Of a stretch of 36,820 nucleotides of DNA, positions 19,101-22,013 are shown in pieces. Each line of letters starts with the position of its first letter. Positions within the stretch are counted from its first letter, which is position 1. A program made the position numbers and the translations under genes. Origin of the DNA: Clostridiaceae bacterium (GTDB lineage Bacteria > Bacillota > Clostridia > Oscillospirales > Acutalibacteraceae); contig JAEDGF010000009.1 in NCBI GenBank assembly GCA_016297645.1, forward strand, positions 1-36,820, given 5' to 3'. The notes under the pieces were generated by a model. The model was not told where the DNA came from. It saw nothing but the letters and a program-made list of their open reading frames with translations, and did not search any database.

Positions 19101-20863
19101 TTTTCGTCGATTCCGGTTGCATAGGCGTTTGCCATGTAAACGGTATCGAGAGAAGCTGCGTCTTTTATAAAGCTGTCAAAATATTTGTGATAGGTTTCGA
19201 TGTACTCGTTATCCTGCTTACGGTTTTCGGATTTAAGCTCCGCAACAAGCTTGTTGTAGAAATCCTGAACCTGAGAATACTTAGTGATAGTGGAAGAACC
19301 TGCGGCTGCAACGGCGGCATCTCTGCCGGCTGCATCGTAAAGCTCATCGTCATCGATAGTTGTGAACTGAGTATCGAGCCACTCGATAGCGGCGGCGAGC
19401 ATTTCGTCCGTGATGGGCATTTCGCCGGTAGCATACTTGGACGAATCGTAATCGGCAAGACCGAAATAGGAGAGCTCGTCATCGAAATACTTATCGGAGG
19501 TATTCTCCATACGGAACACGATATTCTCGAAAATCTTATCGAGAGTAAAGTGCTGGTAAGCGACATAGATCTTCTGAACAAGAGCTTCCGCTTCACCGTT
19601 TTTGTAACCGTACTGACTTACATATATATTATTGTTTGTAGCGTCGTTGAGAATATCGCGGATAAGCTTTGCCTGCTCGTAGAGCTTTTCGACCGTATTC
19701 TTATCGGGTTCGACGGCATTGCCCTGTGCATCTGTATGGGGGAGATAAGCATCTCTGTCGATCTGTCCCTTTACGGAAGTACCCTTCATTACCCAGTCAA
19801 CAAACTTCCTGTTTTCAACTGCCGGTGCGGCTTTCGTCACATTGGCGATGAAGCTGTCGTAGGAAGTCTTTGCTGCGTTACCGGTCTTGTAGTTTTCACC
19901 CTCGCCGGTAGCAAGGAACTTGTCGAGATAATCACTTGCAAGTCCGTATACGCCTGCGGTGTTGTAGTCGGCATAGTGTGCGCTGAGCTCTTCAACAACA
20001 TCCTCAGCAAGGGTATAAACGCTTTTTGCGTCCTTCACGAACTGCTCATAGTAGGGAGCAAACGATGCGCTCTTTATGTAGCTCATGTACTTTTTGAGCG
20101 GAGCAAAATCGGGTGCTGCCTGAGTTTCGTGAGTTACAGTTGCCGAGGTATTCTCGTACCATGATACGAGATATGCCCAGTTCTGACCTGCGGCATCGGT
20201 AAAGGTCTTTTTCTCGCTCTTGGGTTCAGCCACTGTGGTAAGCACAACGGTGAGTTCAAGATCCTTGGGAACATCGTTCACATCATCATAGCTGAGAACA
20301 ACGCTCGACTCGGAGCGGGTAACCTTTACAACGCTTGTAAGGGTCTTTGTGTATGCGGCTTCCGGTTCACCTGCCGCAACAAGCTTTTTCGCACCGTCCT
20401 TGGGGGAGGTGGAATCGCTCGCATAGTCGCCGCTGATGGGAAGAAGCAGATTAACAAAATCCGACATGGACGAGGTGTAGGAACCTGCGCCGTTATTCTT
20501 CTCATAAACGCTCTTTATGCGTCCACGGATAAGCTTATTGTGCTTGAAACCGCCGGCTTCGGCACTAATGATCTTATCCAACGCTTCGGCAAGATTAAAC
20601 ACGCTGCCGTCCCTGGTATTATCCGTAATAAGGACTTCTCCGTTTTCGCCGGAGCTGACAGTGTATTTACCCGTGTTGATGGAGCCGTCGGCCTCAGTGA
20701 CTGCGTCGAACGCGTCTTTGAGAGCGTAGTAATCCTGCGTGGTAGCTGCCGCGCTTGCCTCGGGGACAAGGTTGGGCAATGCTATACCGAAGCAGGAAAC
20801 TGCCATCAGCACTGCAAGAAACGAGCTTAAGATCTTAGTTGGAAGCTTAAACCTTGTTTCCAT
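1148..20863 (-). CDS. Giant secreted repeat protein, 6571 aa, unknown function
   Basis: One uninterrupted frame encodes 6571 residues (roughly 700 kDa). The ATG at 20863 follows AAAGGAG seven bases upstream; an in-frame start 33 codons earlier lacks such a site. Residues 1-38 form a Sec signal peptide: basic n-region, hydrophobic 11-29, and an A-S-A type cleavage site near residue 38. Residues about 60-1000 are mostly helical, with a DxNGGxxDG acidic loop near 941. Residues about 1000-6450 are around 12 tandem copies of one unit. Recurring motifs in order are a Tyr/Trp box (L-T-Y-x-x-D-W-T), LLDWLLFG, GY..GLVPLLEALG, P(V/I)DEVLALIPELLYFINANGL, a TGL/FxxG box and DM(I/V)T(I/V)LL. The C-terminus is a short basic amphipathic helix rich in Phe, Lys and Arg. 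No LPxTG, SLH or enzymatic motif was seen. I infer an exported or surface-attached structural protein; the family is unknown to me. TTA, CTA and TCA codons are nearly absent, which suggests high expression. Confidence 0.9.
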   Translation of the reverse strand: METRFKLPTKILSSFLAVLMAVSCFGIALPNLVPEASAAATTQDYYALKDAFDAVTEADGSINTGKYTVSSGENGEVLITDNTRDGSVFNLAEALDKIISAEAGGFKHNKLIRGRIKSVYEKNNGAGSYTSSMSDFVNLLLPISGDYASDSTSPKDGAKKLVAAGEPEAAYTKTLTSVVKVTRSESSVVLSYDDVNDVPKDLELTVVLTTVAEPKSEKKTFTDAAGQNWAYLVSWYENTSATVTHETQAAPDFAPLKKYMSYIKSASFAPYYEQFVKDAKSVYTLAEDVVEELSAHYADYNTAGVYGLASDYLDKFLATGEGENYKTGNAAKTSYDSFIANVTKAAPAVENRKFVDWVMKGTSVKGQIDRDAYLPHTDAQGNAVEPDKNTVEKLYEQAKLIRDILNDATNNNIYVSQYGYKNGEAEALVQKIYVAYQHFTLDKIFENIVFRMENTSDKYFDDELSYFGLADYDSSKYATGEMPITDEMLAAAIEWLDTQFTTIDDDELYDAAGRDAAVAAAGSSTITKYSQVQDFYNKLVAELKSENRKQDNEYIETYHKYFDSFIKDAASLDTVYMANAYATGIDEKAAECRTAYNAAVTKLGKAAADKIFGNINNRVTLAKNAILSAMQNRLLAQCRLMETYANNANITESNFSLVKAQYGNINNAIIPATVDGKETTISLYQWCKNHGYSGADSIYNKYETVYKAKIDAVIAKKFNFTRINLAPSGTYTVRHALPNDMVRYLAGDGATNERYEYAVTKSRVNTVITKLDTFLTSKSFTQLIGVDGESKFGTGKNITNLSEYIEDLLLANVFSDKMVNTLVGMLFPMVADLLTGMFSDLNKLLGDIATTPTRSSAQAAIDLSKLGVKDIGPSAARIRRIEGTLNISLDEHDGTADIEKSFSDLGIKIYPQYFADAIGRAACPALYDDLKKAKDDWSWFDRNGGNNDGETDADDFIKRDSKGEPILDKNKNEQPRYTWGVTDYKSFTVALGKVFNSILPLLQVVLTNRTYETPKINRLIYAYADPAKAHYTLGFIKDSASLSGTNGYGSGSVKLSGTQGYNNLWGPIMEAAGITATTSSKDVTESNPLSTTLGTAAENASAAQIVNGLFMPIYVLIKKVAKQPIATVMDILPNAAFYVSYGLIEPLLKNISTSVSLNAEITKLDINGGFLAKLASLAEGAIQSAVNKNLKFDNLATLNVGDLINLGELLGCDITDLNSIANMVVNKLGDEENTEKKVDLPAINAGKLAHLGTMSEVSSIRTSSGDLNNGLGAGRRKTITADRADVLYDILSWVLTFISGDGNLSGLMAAVGSSGLGEELDSILKEINPDNALAALVELFLPRGLTGSGYSSGYDFANYDWYKAQPGEWSYGIPYSKFVYTKYQNFWTEEKANYLFDNLETVANDVIKKYVPDLFLNEKKSTEDNKVYYDGINEWLAAVINNMFDNEGIHNVTKLFSKIGEALAGNQTIIDLLKEQINGGQGVDLACWYNTFGYLDYDYTAYNKAAAVLASASATEAEKADALETVATAPLRPGETRTYKDADGVTQTLKYKSDFPSLTVKVYEGNAKNDDKGALLNPLTDNIAAHEYVQYEWTFNGNTLVEDGTEKARRLFTDMFVYLFTPSLPLVNILLTNKDLTLFNNALVIKGYDCYSNGLVPVMEMLGITGLPTTAEFQAMDAMTGLNTLVDKLFNYVTYLLTPDADGTAVQKVTKLIPRIFYFLQSDGITTVLKNLLQPVWVLIDTIRPIADADLDAFIHQFLCDYLGLAYDKTVAPYKAGAVVELVMSLLNKDKLQKTYTAAQIAEDKSKVDAIYGLSIEDLCLTEIYKVVELMFGVDLTPLSYAFEGMCISHTGSDGKKYGIVEIESARGKTDYTLNYSGADTLTVTLSVLLDCLRWKNNAAGFDKLFGFVKEQTEREANITATGLLQALEVLFEDKPFDLGKQPNWDYIFEGKVVNGQPWVDIDSGSVDYNQLKSFSGTDISDYHSIYNLAYLTDWTEDTAKSTVEMLSGVLDYVATFFKMSDGSKPTAFKPFIIDLLNSKVFNGEILKKLAELMCKMYNALPASAFDLLSNLLSMGDIEEKKVSFTDWRDKYLTIAKNEEGVDEYVVDETVSWWADPTAAAYVDSGNEFFAALTELLTPAAPIFAWVFLKEDIKLFYTIGEGVDKHAYGNDAICLDGIGAYEKAIIPLLEAIGYTTLSNFEFVDGTFHDVSAGAYCKVVDGKEQFMSKQFTLDFVQILYKLVNDIVTDPINWVLDRLPGIVYFINAKGLTTIVENVFGSVKEVLDVINTQLDADSQINLAAIAKIINDAVGSPTTDITGELGDKLVLDFDTIIALLEKFTGIHINSTLVSYMKGLYVGEIKAFTSGNGAQSFTMVYSDDKGENAEQKHDMVTILLALLLEVVEDKGEENGVAYDNPAAIDKLITKADEENKGMVSAIVNALRNPADIVEKDIDWKYFEKDGVVATYPDNPGEKVTMPAYKFIYLNYTTNWTSDRAKSVKDSLGDLVLGVLKMVDSKYQDATDVASVVNDLLKLDTIYTADTLNNLQNLLSGLLYGQKAVIPSALAEFAGALLGADLTSWNYQYSFESEEVAGATYLTDSENGLKYREGTFDIVTDKLDEEGNVITDENGNPVKETTQYTGKIYLVNDRATFISGVTLILKPAYRLLNWLLFGADYTFFNAQQESGKYDSFDNPIHDTLITLKGANGYAESLSYLLEALGCVGGNCQLKAYTYYIYKEKDGVDKDGNDIYKDAYKTQEFVNDILNVVCNRIDKIMADPVYEILNMIPELIYFINANGLSVVVNNLLAGVLSLISSPEVEKAVGMKLNINDLVTDVLQKQLKNKNITFDIDNVNIDYVLKLVELFTGLDIRGAIGTKLQYFYMGDLVSYRSASTKMAYRAVFSEDEYLTVKEGGTGNGQLSDFITVLLSMIVDVVEYKQNAATIVSLANIDINVEIIEGVIDFLKEGFETETLPYDWFYFDTRLTRYEKDENGKLVLRENPDEITLETPGNLPAHHSSYYLTYASDWTEDTAEYIYKNRNEIIKTVLQMAKADYTDLGALLTDKVDLKNTLYTKETLQKILDLVQPTLGKLDDTLLKVLGIVLDIDLLPLKNFTLEDKTVNDRTSFVNVLCQILRPIYPVLDWLLFGKDITYFDKKTDEGIEVLINLKGADGYYKGLVPLLEALGVILPDEGSTTEDIFYPLVNNILARVEVILANPVDEVLALIPELLYFINANGLATCVNNLLAGVVALLDKLAPALGDNAVDVEGLINDIFKDANINLNLSKLDFYALVGVIEDATGMEISEIFTEKKIEDFYFGQIVYNADSADKSTPSFKMVYSEEEGPKDMLTFVVNLAIEILLYKDNAKALDILINGKDENTGEPTKSTVSAIVKMLQGIKTSTPIDLNWNYFDESVTLGSGITVPTNAFVYLNYSNDWTYSKAAYLSDNLNNIVVEILKLTGSDITSVSDLIGIKLDDYLTSDVLNQILDALRGFLYGEDSVLNETLFELIGLVLGADLTQWKDAYKFEKFDETATYEGTENGLKYRTVDGTKTYAIANANEFADGLAIVLKPAERLLGWLLNGESYGFFVPNSDGNILRDADGNPVLDANGNEQRVGNELIKLTGAKGYDTSLVLLLEALGCKNLKAVREYNNCGEMISAIIKSVVARADEILSNPVDEALALIPEILYFINAGGLNAVVNNLAGPVLALLKEAEPLTGKAVDIDTLITDVIKKALGDKAPENFKFTLEGVNLQWVIELAEAFTGLNISDAIGYGLEKFALGVVEKYPTVSETFANAYKMRFAAADGKPTDSDGTNDARDRADLITILFSVILDVLEYDPANDGTYPNADALAKLINNDKVTAEMIKSIITVLKGYVIDGVKPIDWFYFDDDKSVYDKTTGELKNPLPEYTEDSVKNIPENTINYLTYASDWNKATAQYLNDNLEAIVAEVLTMSGKEGTTVAEIIAESFKLSDLYTADNLNAIVKAVKGLTDKLGETLTNMVGMVLGADLTAYNTMNFTDEQITDRASFVDGLVKVLTPLTPLLDWLLFGDSLKFFSAKETPVETDVTDLINITGYEGYKTGLVPILEALGVVLPDCTAITSTTELLNPVVNALLKRVEDILNDPIDQVLGLLPNILYFINANGLSASVQNLLGAAFGLLDTVNPILKDQAVDVNAIINDLLAKNNIKATVDIDNLDLLAIVKVVEAATGLKIADVVTADKLDNFRIGNIEYFKSSNGKAAFRMVYSDTQGRIDMLTVLVNFLIEVAMADGNAEALEKLLSLDAGTVVKVVELLKGNDSGFTPKAFNWNYFDETVDLSEQVTTVPVYSFVYLGYKNDWTYDKAAYLDTGLTSLVNGVLKMIAKDGDPVTIEDLIAKNVDLNKLVFNADNLNKLLSAVSGLFYGEKAVIGQHLGEAAGLILGGELSQWNDNYNFAAYDASVTYLTDGETGMRYTVNSGKATYAIENSDDFIAGLCKILKPLDKLLGWLLLGESYSFFVDSATGNVDADGNRLDNELIKIGGKSGYKYGLGYILEALGVKNLKSDYADADALIKDILTQLVARVNEILANPIDEVLALIPELIYFINANGLGASVYNLASSVINIFDTVKASGLLDSIEQIKDYNNGEELVNALVTGVLHDKVSADIDFNISDINLGWIVNVVEKVTGLDLTSHINSLEKFAIGEVYSYTSVSGATAYKMRFGTTGNGTDLLRDRADMITIILSYVIDLLTIEQNQTKIEEMAGLNSGTIAAILALLKEYKYDIGVDVNWFYFDENVKLEEITPETDLTKFTPTINYLTYNSAWTETLADYLSTNLDDVIDQVFKMIGKEGTTVAQIVEGVFNPEEQLYTAEILNKLAKSIADLTSKVDETLLNTLGMVLDVDLSAYAKMDFGTGRIGRDDFIDGICEIVTPLAGVLDWLLFGDSYKFFGNDKTGVQDLIVINGYSGYAYGLVPLLEAIGVDLSASPVTELSNTENTIRPLVTAILDRLDAILVDPVNEALALIPNLLYFINANGLASAVNNLLGAALGLVNKINEKDADGKTLIEKLGIELDLNGDGVNDTEIDLNGLINKLLADNNINVTVDIKKLDLIAIVTVLEAVTGMDLTTFVRENGIQNFFLGQITYFKSANGSASFKMEYTSDKNKDRSDLITVVFNYLIEAVLYKDNATALDILISGKNDDGTPKKETVGAVIKMLTQLGTKALPGDYHWNYMNEASDDVTPEPEYTEINLPITPFNNYLTYCTDWTQRTADTLYDNLGTVVDSIIKMTGNGETLGEFINGKFTLYKAEYLNKILELTEKLYNLADTKVIRLLGMVLSCDLSKWDGMKFEDADITDAATFAAGLTEIVEPIYTLLDWLLFGKDYGFFVDDKTGNTGADGKTLLNIAGADGYINGLAPLLIALGVELPEYKAGYTCETMVSVDGIQMTFFNAVIKSILARVDVILAKPVDEALDLLPGLLYFINANGVSTAAYNLLGGVLNAVNILVEKGVLDLGGTTIEDYVETKLGLNVKNLDLEGIVKFLEAKDITKGIKIYDVFNGHYDVTDGKVTFVPDASADENILEKFYVGEVKPYTYSGVNGWKMVTKNGTGRGDMITILLSIVLEVLFYEGNEQPITDIIAGMVDGFTVENFRNLKALLTTGGDFDAAMKDIDWVYFNNYATEAEREEAIKKVLLDPASNVLPATQPVRTVNYLQYDNNWNEETAKYIDDNIVEIVDLVIAKFVDGSDSLADFISKKLNIYTDEIANKLLAKIGNMLKKLDDSLIDTIGVVLDCDLKALTAPVSGITDKTTFVAALANRLSNVGNVLDWLLFDQQMTFFTDIETGAQAKIVIGGGEGYKYGLAPILEAIGVDSHITVPEAKEGTTITARVLVELLTNVCDRIDEVLADPINEALALLPELIYFINADGVSVSATNLVAPVDALLKEVGKNIGKDDLSLSSLIKFDLSSLDFEGIFAILLDKTGIDAQSPIGEYLAKFYFGKLEPYQSYDGVQGFRMVYSDTEKRYEFVTVFITLLLDVVSYGGNKDAFIKLLGNDEKAEAIYRTIMAFITGSGYSEAEVEWKQFNWILTDKANSGEVLSPITMGSIFDYVYGPLYTREMGEYITKWLPHFIDTMITLLGVEINGINIKSLDDLFDQLIGKSIYTTDLLNKLLDLIQGLVPKLKEAIGDELFNHLATIVNDSIGVDLNYWNDYKVNEITTGDQTAFVNEIVRMLHPATPILQWLLCDKELAFFNTKDGEDYIVIESAKGYAYGIIPLLEALHCEGILSIDDYTAAAEVDTDNILRNILTPLLSKVNKVLEDPVNQILDLLPAVIYFLNSEGLDTVVRNTLNAVVRVLETVEPVVGKDLDLATLFGFDFKVDIEGLLGQALKGIEEKYGFKLATVATEAIKELTVGQVVTFDSLSGQWVYDGKQAYTMKYAGKGGDQVDMVTIILRLILRFISDPQNVNAIEAMLKPKLNENGYKFLTSLLDNFSQMVSTTDGMDKVMYTVYYIFYSANVAATETENWLAEFNGNYSFLNQLFATSDLAFLRQLEKSLGDLLNKYNGDVADDDEVAPNGLIKFFRAIINFFKKLFSMFKR
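1500..17890 (-). repeat. Array of about 12 coding repeats within the giant gene
   Basis: The most conserved anchor, a YFINANGL-type motif, recurs near residues 1135 (degenerate), 1717 (YFLQSDG), 2260, 2790, 3228, 3684, 4135, 4578, 5004, 5455, 5894 and 6308 (YFLNSEG). Spacing is 410-460 residues for the C-terminal nine intervals and widens to 530-580 in the first three. Each copy also contains the W-T box, the LLxWLLxG box and the GY..LxxxLEALG box in constant order. Copies are clearly diverged, not recent identical duplicates. The outermost copies at both ends are the most degenerate, as expected of an old array. Confidence 0.9.
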
Positions 20864-21154
20864 GAAAACACTCCTTTTAGTATTTTTTTGAGTGATGGGA
20901 GCCAAGCCCCATAACAGAGCTTGTTCCCCTACGGGAGAATAGAACCTCCCGGCTGCAAGCAAAACCTATTTCGCAAAATTGCGGCTGACTCCGGAACGGC
21001 TCTGCCGTCCCCCGCTGTCCTGCGCTGTTTTTCGCCGTGCCGTGCGCCTTTCTTCCCCTATGGGGTTTGGGTCCCGTCACTCGATTTTATGTTTTCCGAT
21101 ATGGTAAGCCGGGTCGGTTCCCGGGAAACGGTAGACTCCGGGCATACTATATCG
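20864..21154 (-). promoter_or_regulatory. Long structured 5' leader of the giant gene
   Basis: From the predicted start point near 21153 to the ATG, about 290 nt are untranslated. A 58-nt imperfect hairpin (21154-21097) begins at about +1, with arms CGATAT/ATATCG, GTA/TAC, GCC/GGC and GTC/GAC. A second domain (21082-20890) is closed by 23-nt arms and contains smaller hairpins: CGGGAG/CTCCCG, GCTTG/CAAGC, CGCAA/TTGCG and ACGGC/GCCGT. The closing stem ends 12-14 nt before the ribosome binding site, so it could control translation. I compared it by eye with the purine, c-di-GMP-I, c-di-AMP, SAM, cobalamin, TPP and fluoride classes and found no match. Confidence 0.6.
20890..21082. repeat. 193-bp element bounded by 23-bp inverted repeats
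   Basis: The left arm 20890-20912 (GAGTGATGGGAGCC...) and right arm 21060-21082 (...GTCCCGTCACTC) are inverted copies with three differences. Read as plus-strand RNA, two of the three are G-U wobbles (22 of 23 pairs form); read as minus-strand RNA they are A-C or C-C mismatches (20 of 23). It could be a leader RNA domain, an independent plus-strand RNA, or a small MITE-like insertion. No clear target-site duplication flanks it. Confidence 0.6.
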
Positions 21155-21159
21155 TCATT

Positions 21160-21189
21160 ATTATATATTATTTGAAGGCGTTATGTCAA
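21160..21189 (-). promoter_or_regulatory. Sigma-A promoter of the giant gene
   Basis: On the minus strand TTGACA (21189-21184) and TATAAT (21165-21160) are both perfect consensus hexamers, separated by 18 bases. Transcription should start near 21153, about 290 nt upstream of the giant gene's ATG. Confidence 0.85.
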
Positions 21190-21569
21190 CGCTCTTGTGA
21201 AAAACATATGACTAAAAAATGAACGCTCAAAGTGTGCGTTTTGCACAAAAACAGCCCCGTTTGTAACGCGAACAGCGTCGAAAAAACAGTTTTGTGAACT
21301 TTTATAAAATTTTTCGTGTTTTTTCATTGAACGGCACAGGGCATTTTCTTTCGCGTGCGGCACAGGACTTTTTTCTTCGCAAGCGGCATACGGTGTTTTT
21401 CTTTGCGCACGGCACACCGCGTTTTCCTCGCATACGGAACATCGTACTTTTCTTCTTCATGCGACGGAACAAACTTTTCTTCTTAAACACATACAACACT
21501 TACTTCTTCGGACAACACCCCTGCTTTGTTCCCCGAATTGCACACAACTTTTTTGTATAGCGGCACGAC
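21190..21569. other. Gene-free, repeat-rich intergenic stretch
   Basis: No credible gene is present. The left part is AT-rich upstream sequence of the giant gene's promoter. The right part, 21333-21490, is a degenerate tandem repeat. Frames that appear open here translate to Phe/Arg-rich low-complexity strings that follow the repeat and have no ribosome binding site. Confidence 0.6.
21333..21490. repeat. Degenerate tandem repeat, about six units of 25-30 bp
   Basis: Units begin GGCACA or GGAACA, run into a CTTTTTTCTTCGC-like pyrimidine tract and end in a G/C-rich C-A-C/G-C junction. Successive starts are near 21333, 21359, 21385, 21411, 21435 and 21465. Units differ by substitutions and small indels. 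Function unknown. Confidence 0.6.
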
Positions 21570-21595
21570 AAAAAAACAAGCCCCGCCGGGAGCTT
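21570..21595 (-). terminator. Terminator of the small toxin-like transcript
   Basis: On the minus strand AAGCTCC pairs with GGGGCTT (one G-U pair) around a CGGC loop, followed by TTTTTTT (21576-21570). With the promoter at 21874-21902 it defines a transcript of about 300 nt containing the 30-codon gene at 21700-21792. Confidence 0.75.
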
Positions 21596-21699
21596 ACAGC
21601 AAAGCCTAATCAAAAATTCAACGGTTAATTTTTTCAAAATTTCCGCTATGATAACATCGGATATTAAATCAGCCGGAAGGAGCGTTCTTATGCAATACA

Positions 21700-21792
21700 T
21701 TAAGCGGCACGCGGAGACAACAGTATCAACAAATCAATTATGCCGATTATGACAAGCGTATATGTAAAAACATCATTTGCCGTTATCTGCAT
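21700..21792 (-). CDS. Small hydrophobic peptide, candidate type I toxin, 30 aa
   Basis: The ATG at 21792 is preceded by GGGGGTGAGGAT, an adequate ribosome binding site. The 30-residue product has a polar start (MQITAND), then a single hydrophobic segment at about residues 13-25 (LVIIGIIDLLILL) and a short SPRAA tail. This size and shape match the holin-like membrane toxins of Firmicute type I toxin-antitoxin pairs, though I cannot name a family. Its context supports a dedicated unit: a promoter at 21874-21902, a highly structured 75-nt leader, an SD-blocking hairpin and a terminator at 21570-21595, leaving an unusually long 3' region where an antisense RNA could pair. A weak TATGAT on the plus strand at 21647-21652 could serve such an RNA. 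Gene reality is moderately supported; the toxin role is inference. Confidence 0.55.
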   Translation of the reverse strand: MQITANDVFTYTLVIIGIIDLLILLSPRAA

Positions 21793-21799
21793 ATCCTCA

Positions 21800-21815
21800 C
21801 CCCCTTTTGAGGGGG
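21800..21815 (-). promoter_or_regulatory. SD-sequestering hairpin of the small peptide gene
   Basis: On the minus strand CCCCC (21815-21811) pairs with the GGGGG (21804-21800) of the ribosome binding site across a six-base loop, ending 8 nt before the ATG. Occlusion of the ribosome binding site is common in type I toxin mRNAs. Confidence 0.6.
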
Positions 21816-21873
21816 AGAGATTGTAACCGCCTACCGTTTAGGCGAACGCCCGGGGTGCTGTCGCACCGACTCA

Positions 21874-21902
21874 ATAATACAATATCTGCCGAACTTTGTA
21901 AA
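21874..21902 (-). promoter_or_regulatory. Promoter of the small peptide gene
   Basis: TTTACA (21902-21897), a 17-base spacer and TATTAT (21879-21874) on the minus strand, just downstream of the thrS terminator. The start point should be near 21867. The leader then folds into GGTGC/GCACC and CGCCT/AGGCG hairpins before the SD hairpin. Confidence 0.7.
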
Positions 21903-21932
21903 TGAAAAATGCACAAAAGCATTTCTGTTCAG

Positions 21933-21975
21933 CAAAAAATCCGCCGTTTGGCTCAGTGCCGCGGCGGATTTTTCT
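21933..21975 (-). terminator. thrS terminator
   Basis: AATCCGCC (21939-21946) and GGCGGATT (21963-21970) are perfect arms flanked by T-runs on both strands, so it may act in both directions. It lies about 45 bases past the thrS stop codon. Confidence 0.85.
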
Positions 21976-22013
21976 TTCATTCCGGCATTATTATCCCGGG
22001 ATTTTTTGATTTT

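Noticed and set aside
20864..20962. Upstream in-frame start for the giant protein (33 extra residues)
   Set aside because: It would translate the leader stem and displace the signal peptide; the ATG at 20863 has AAAGGAG at seven bases.
20890..21082. 6S RNA, because of size (193 nt) and a long closing stem
   Set aside because: The interior is multi-branched rather than a single rod with a central bubble, and no 6S signature was found. Left unassigned.
21097..21154. Purine riboswitch, because of GGAGTCTACCG resembling the J2/3-P3 region
   Set aside because: No P2 hairpin, no loop-loop partners and no J3/1 GACTA-type segment.
21294..21560. 88-residue Phe/Arg-rich plus-strand frame
   Set aside because: It translates the tandem repeat, is low-complexity and has no ribosome binding site.
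21500..21698. 66-residue frame starting at TAATG directly after the small peptide gene
   Set aside because: It runs through the terminator at 21570-21595, so most of it would not be transcribed.
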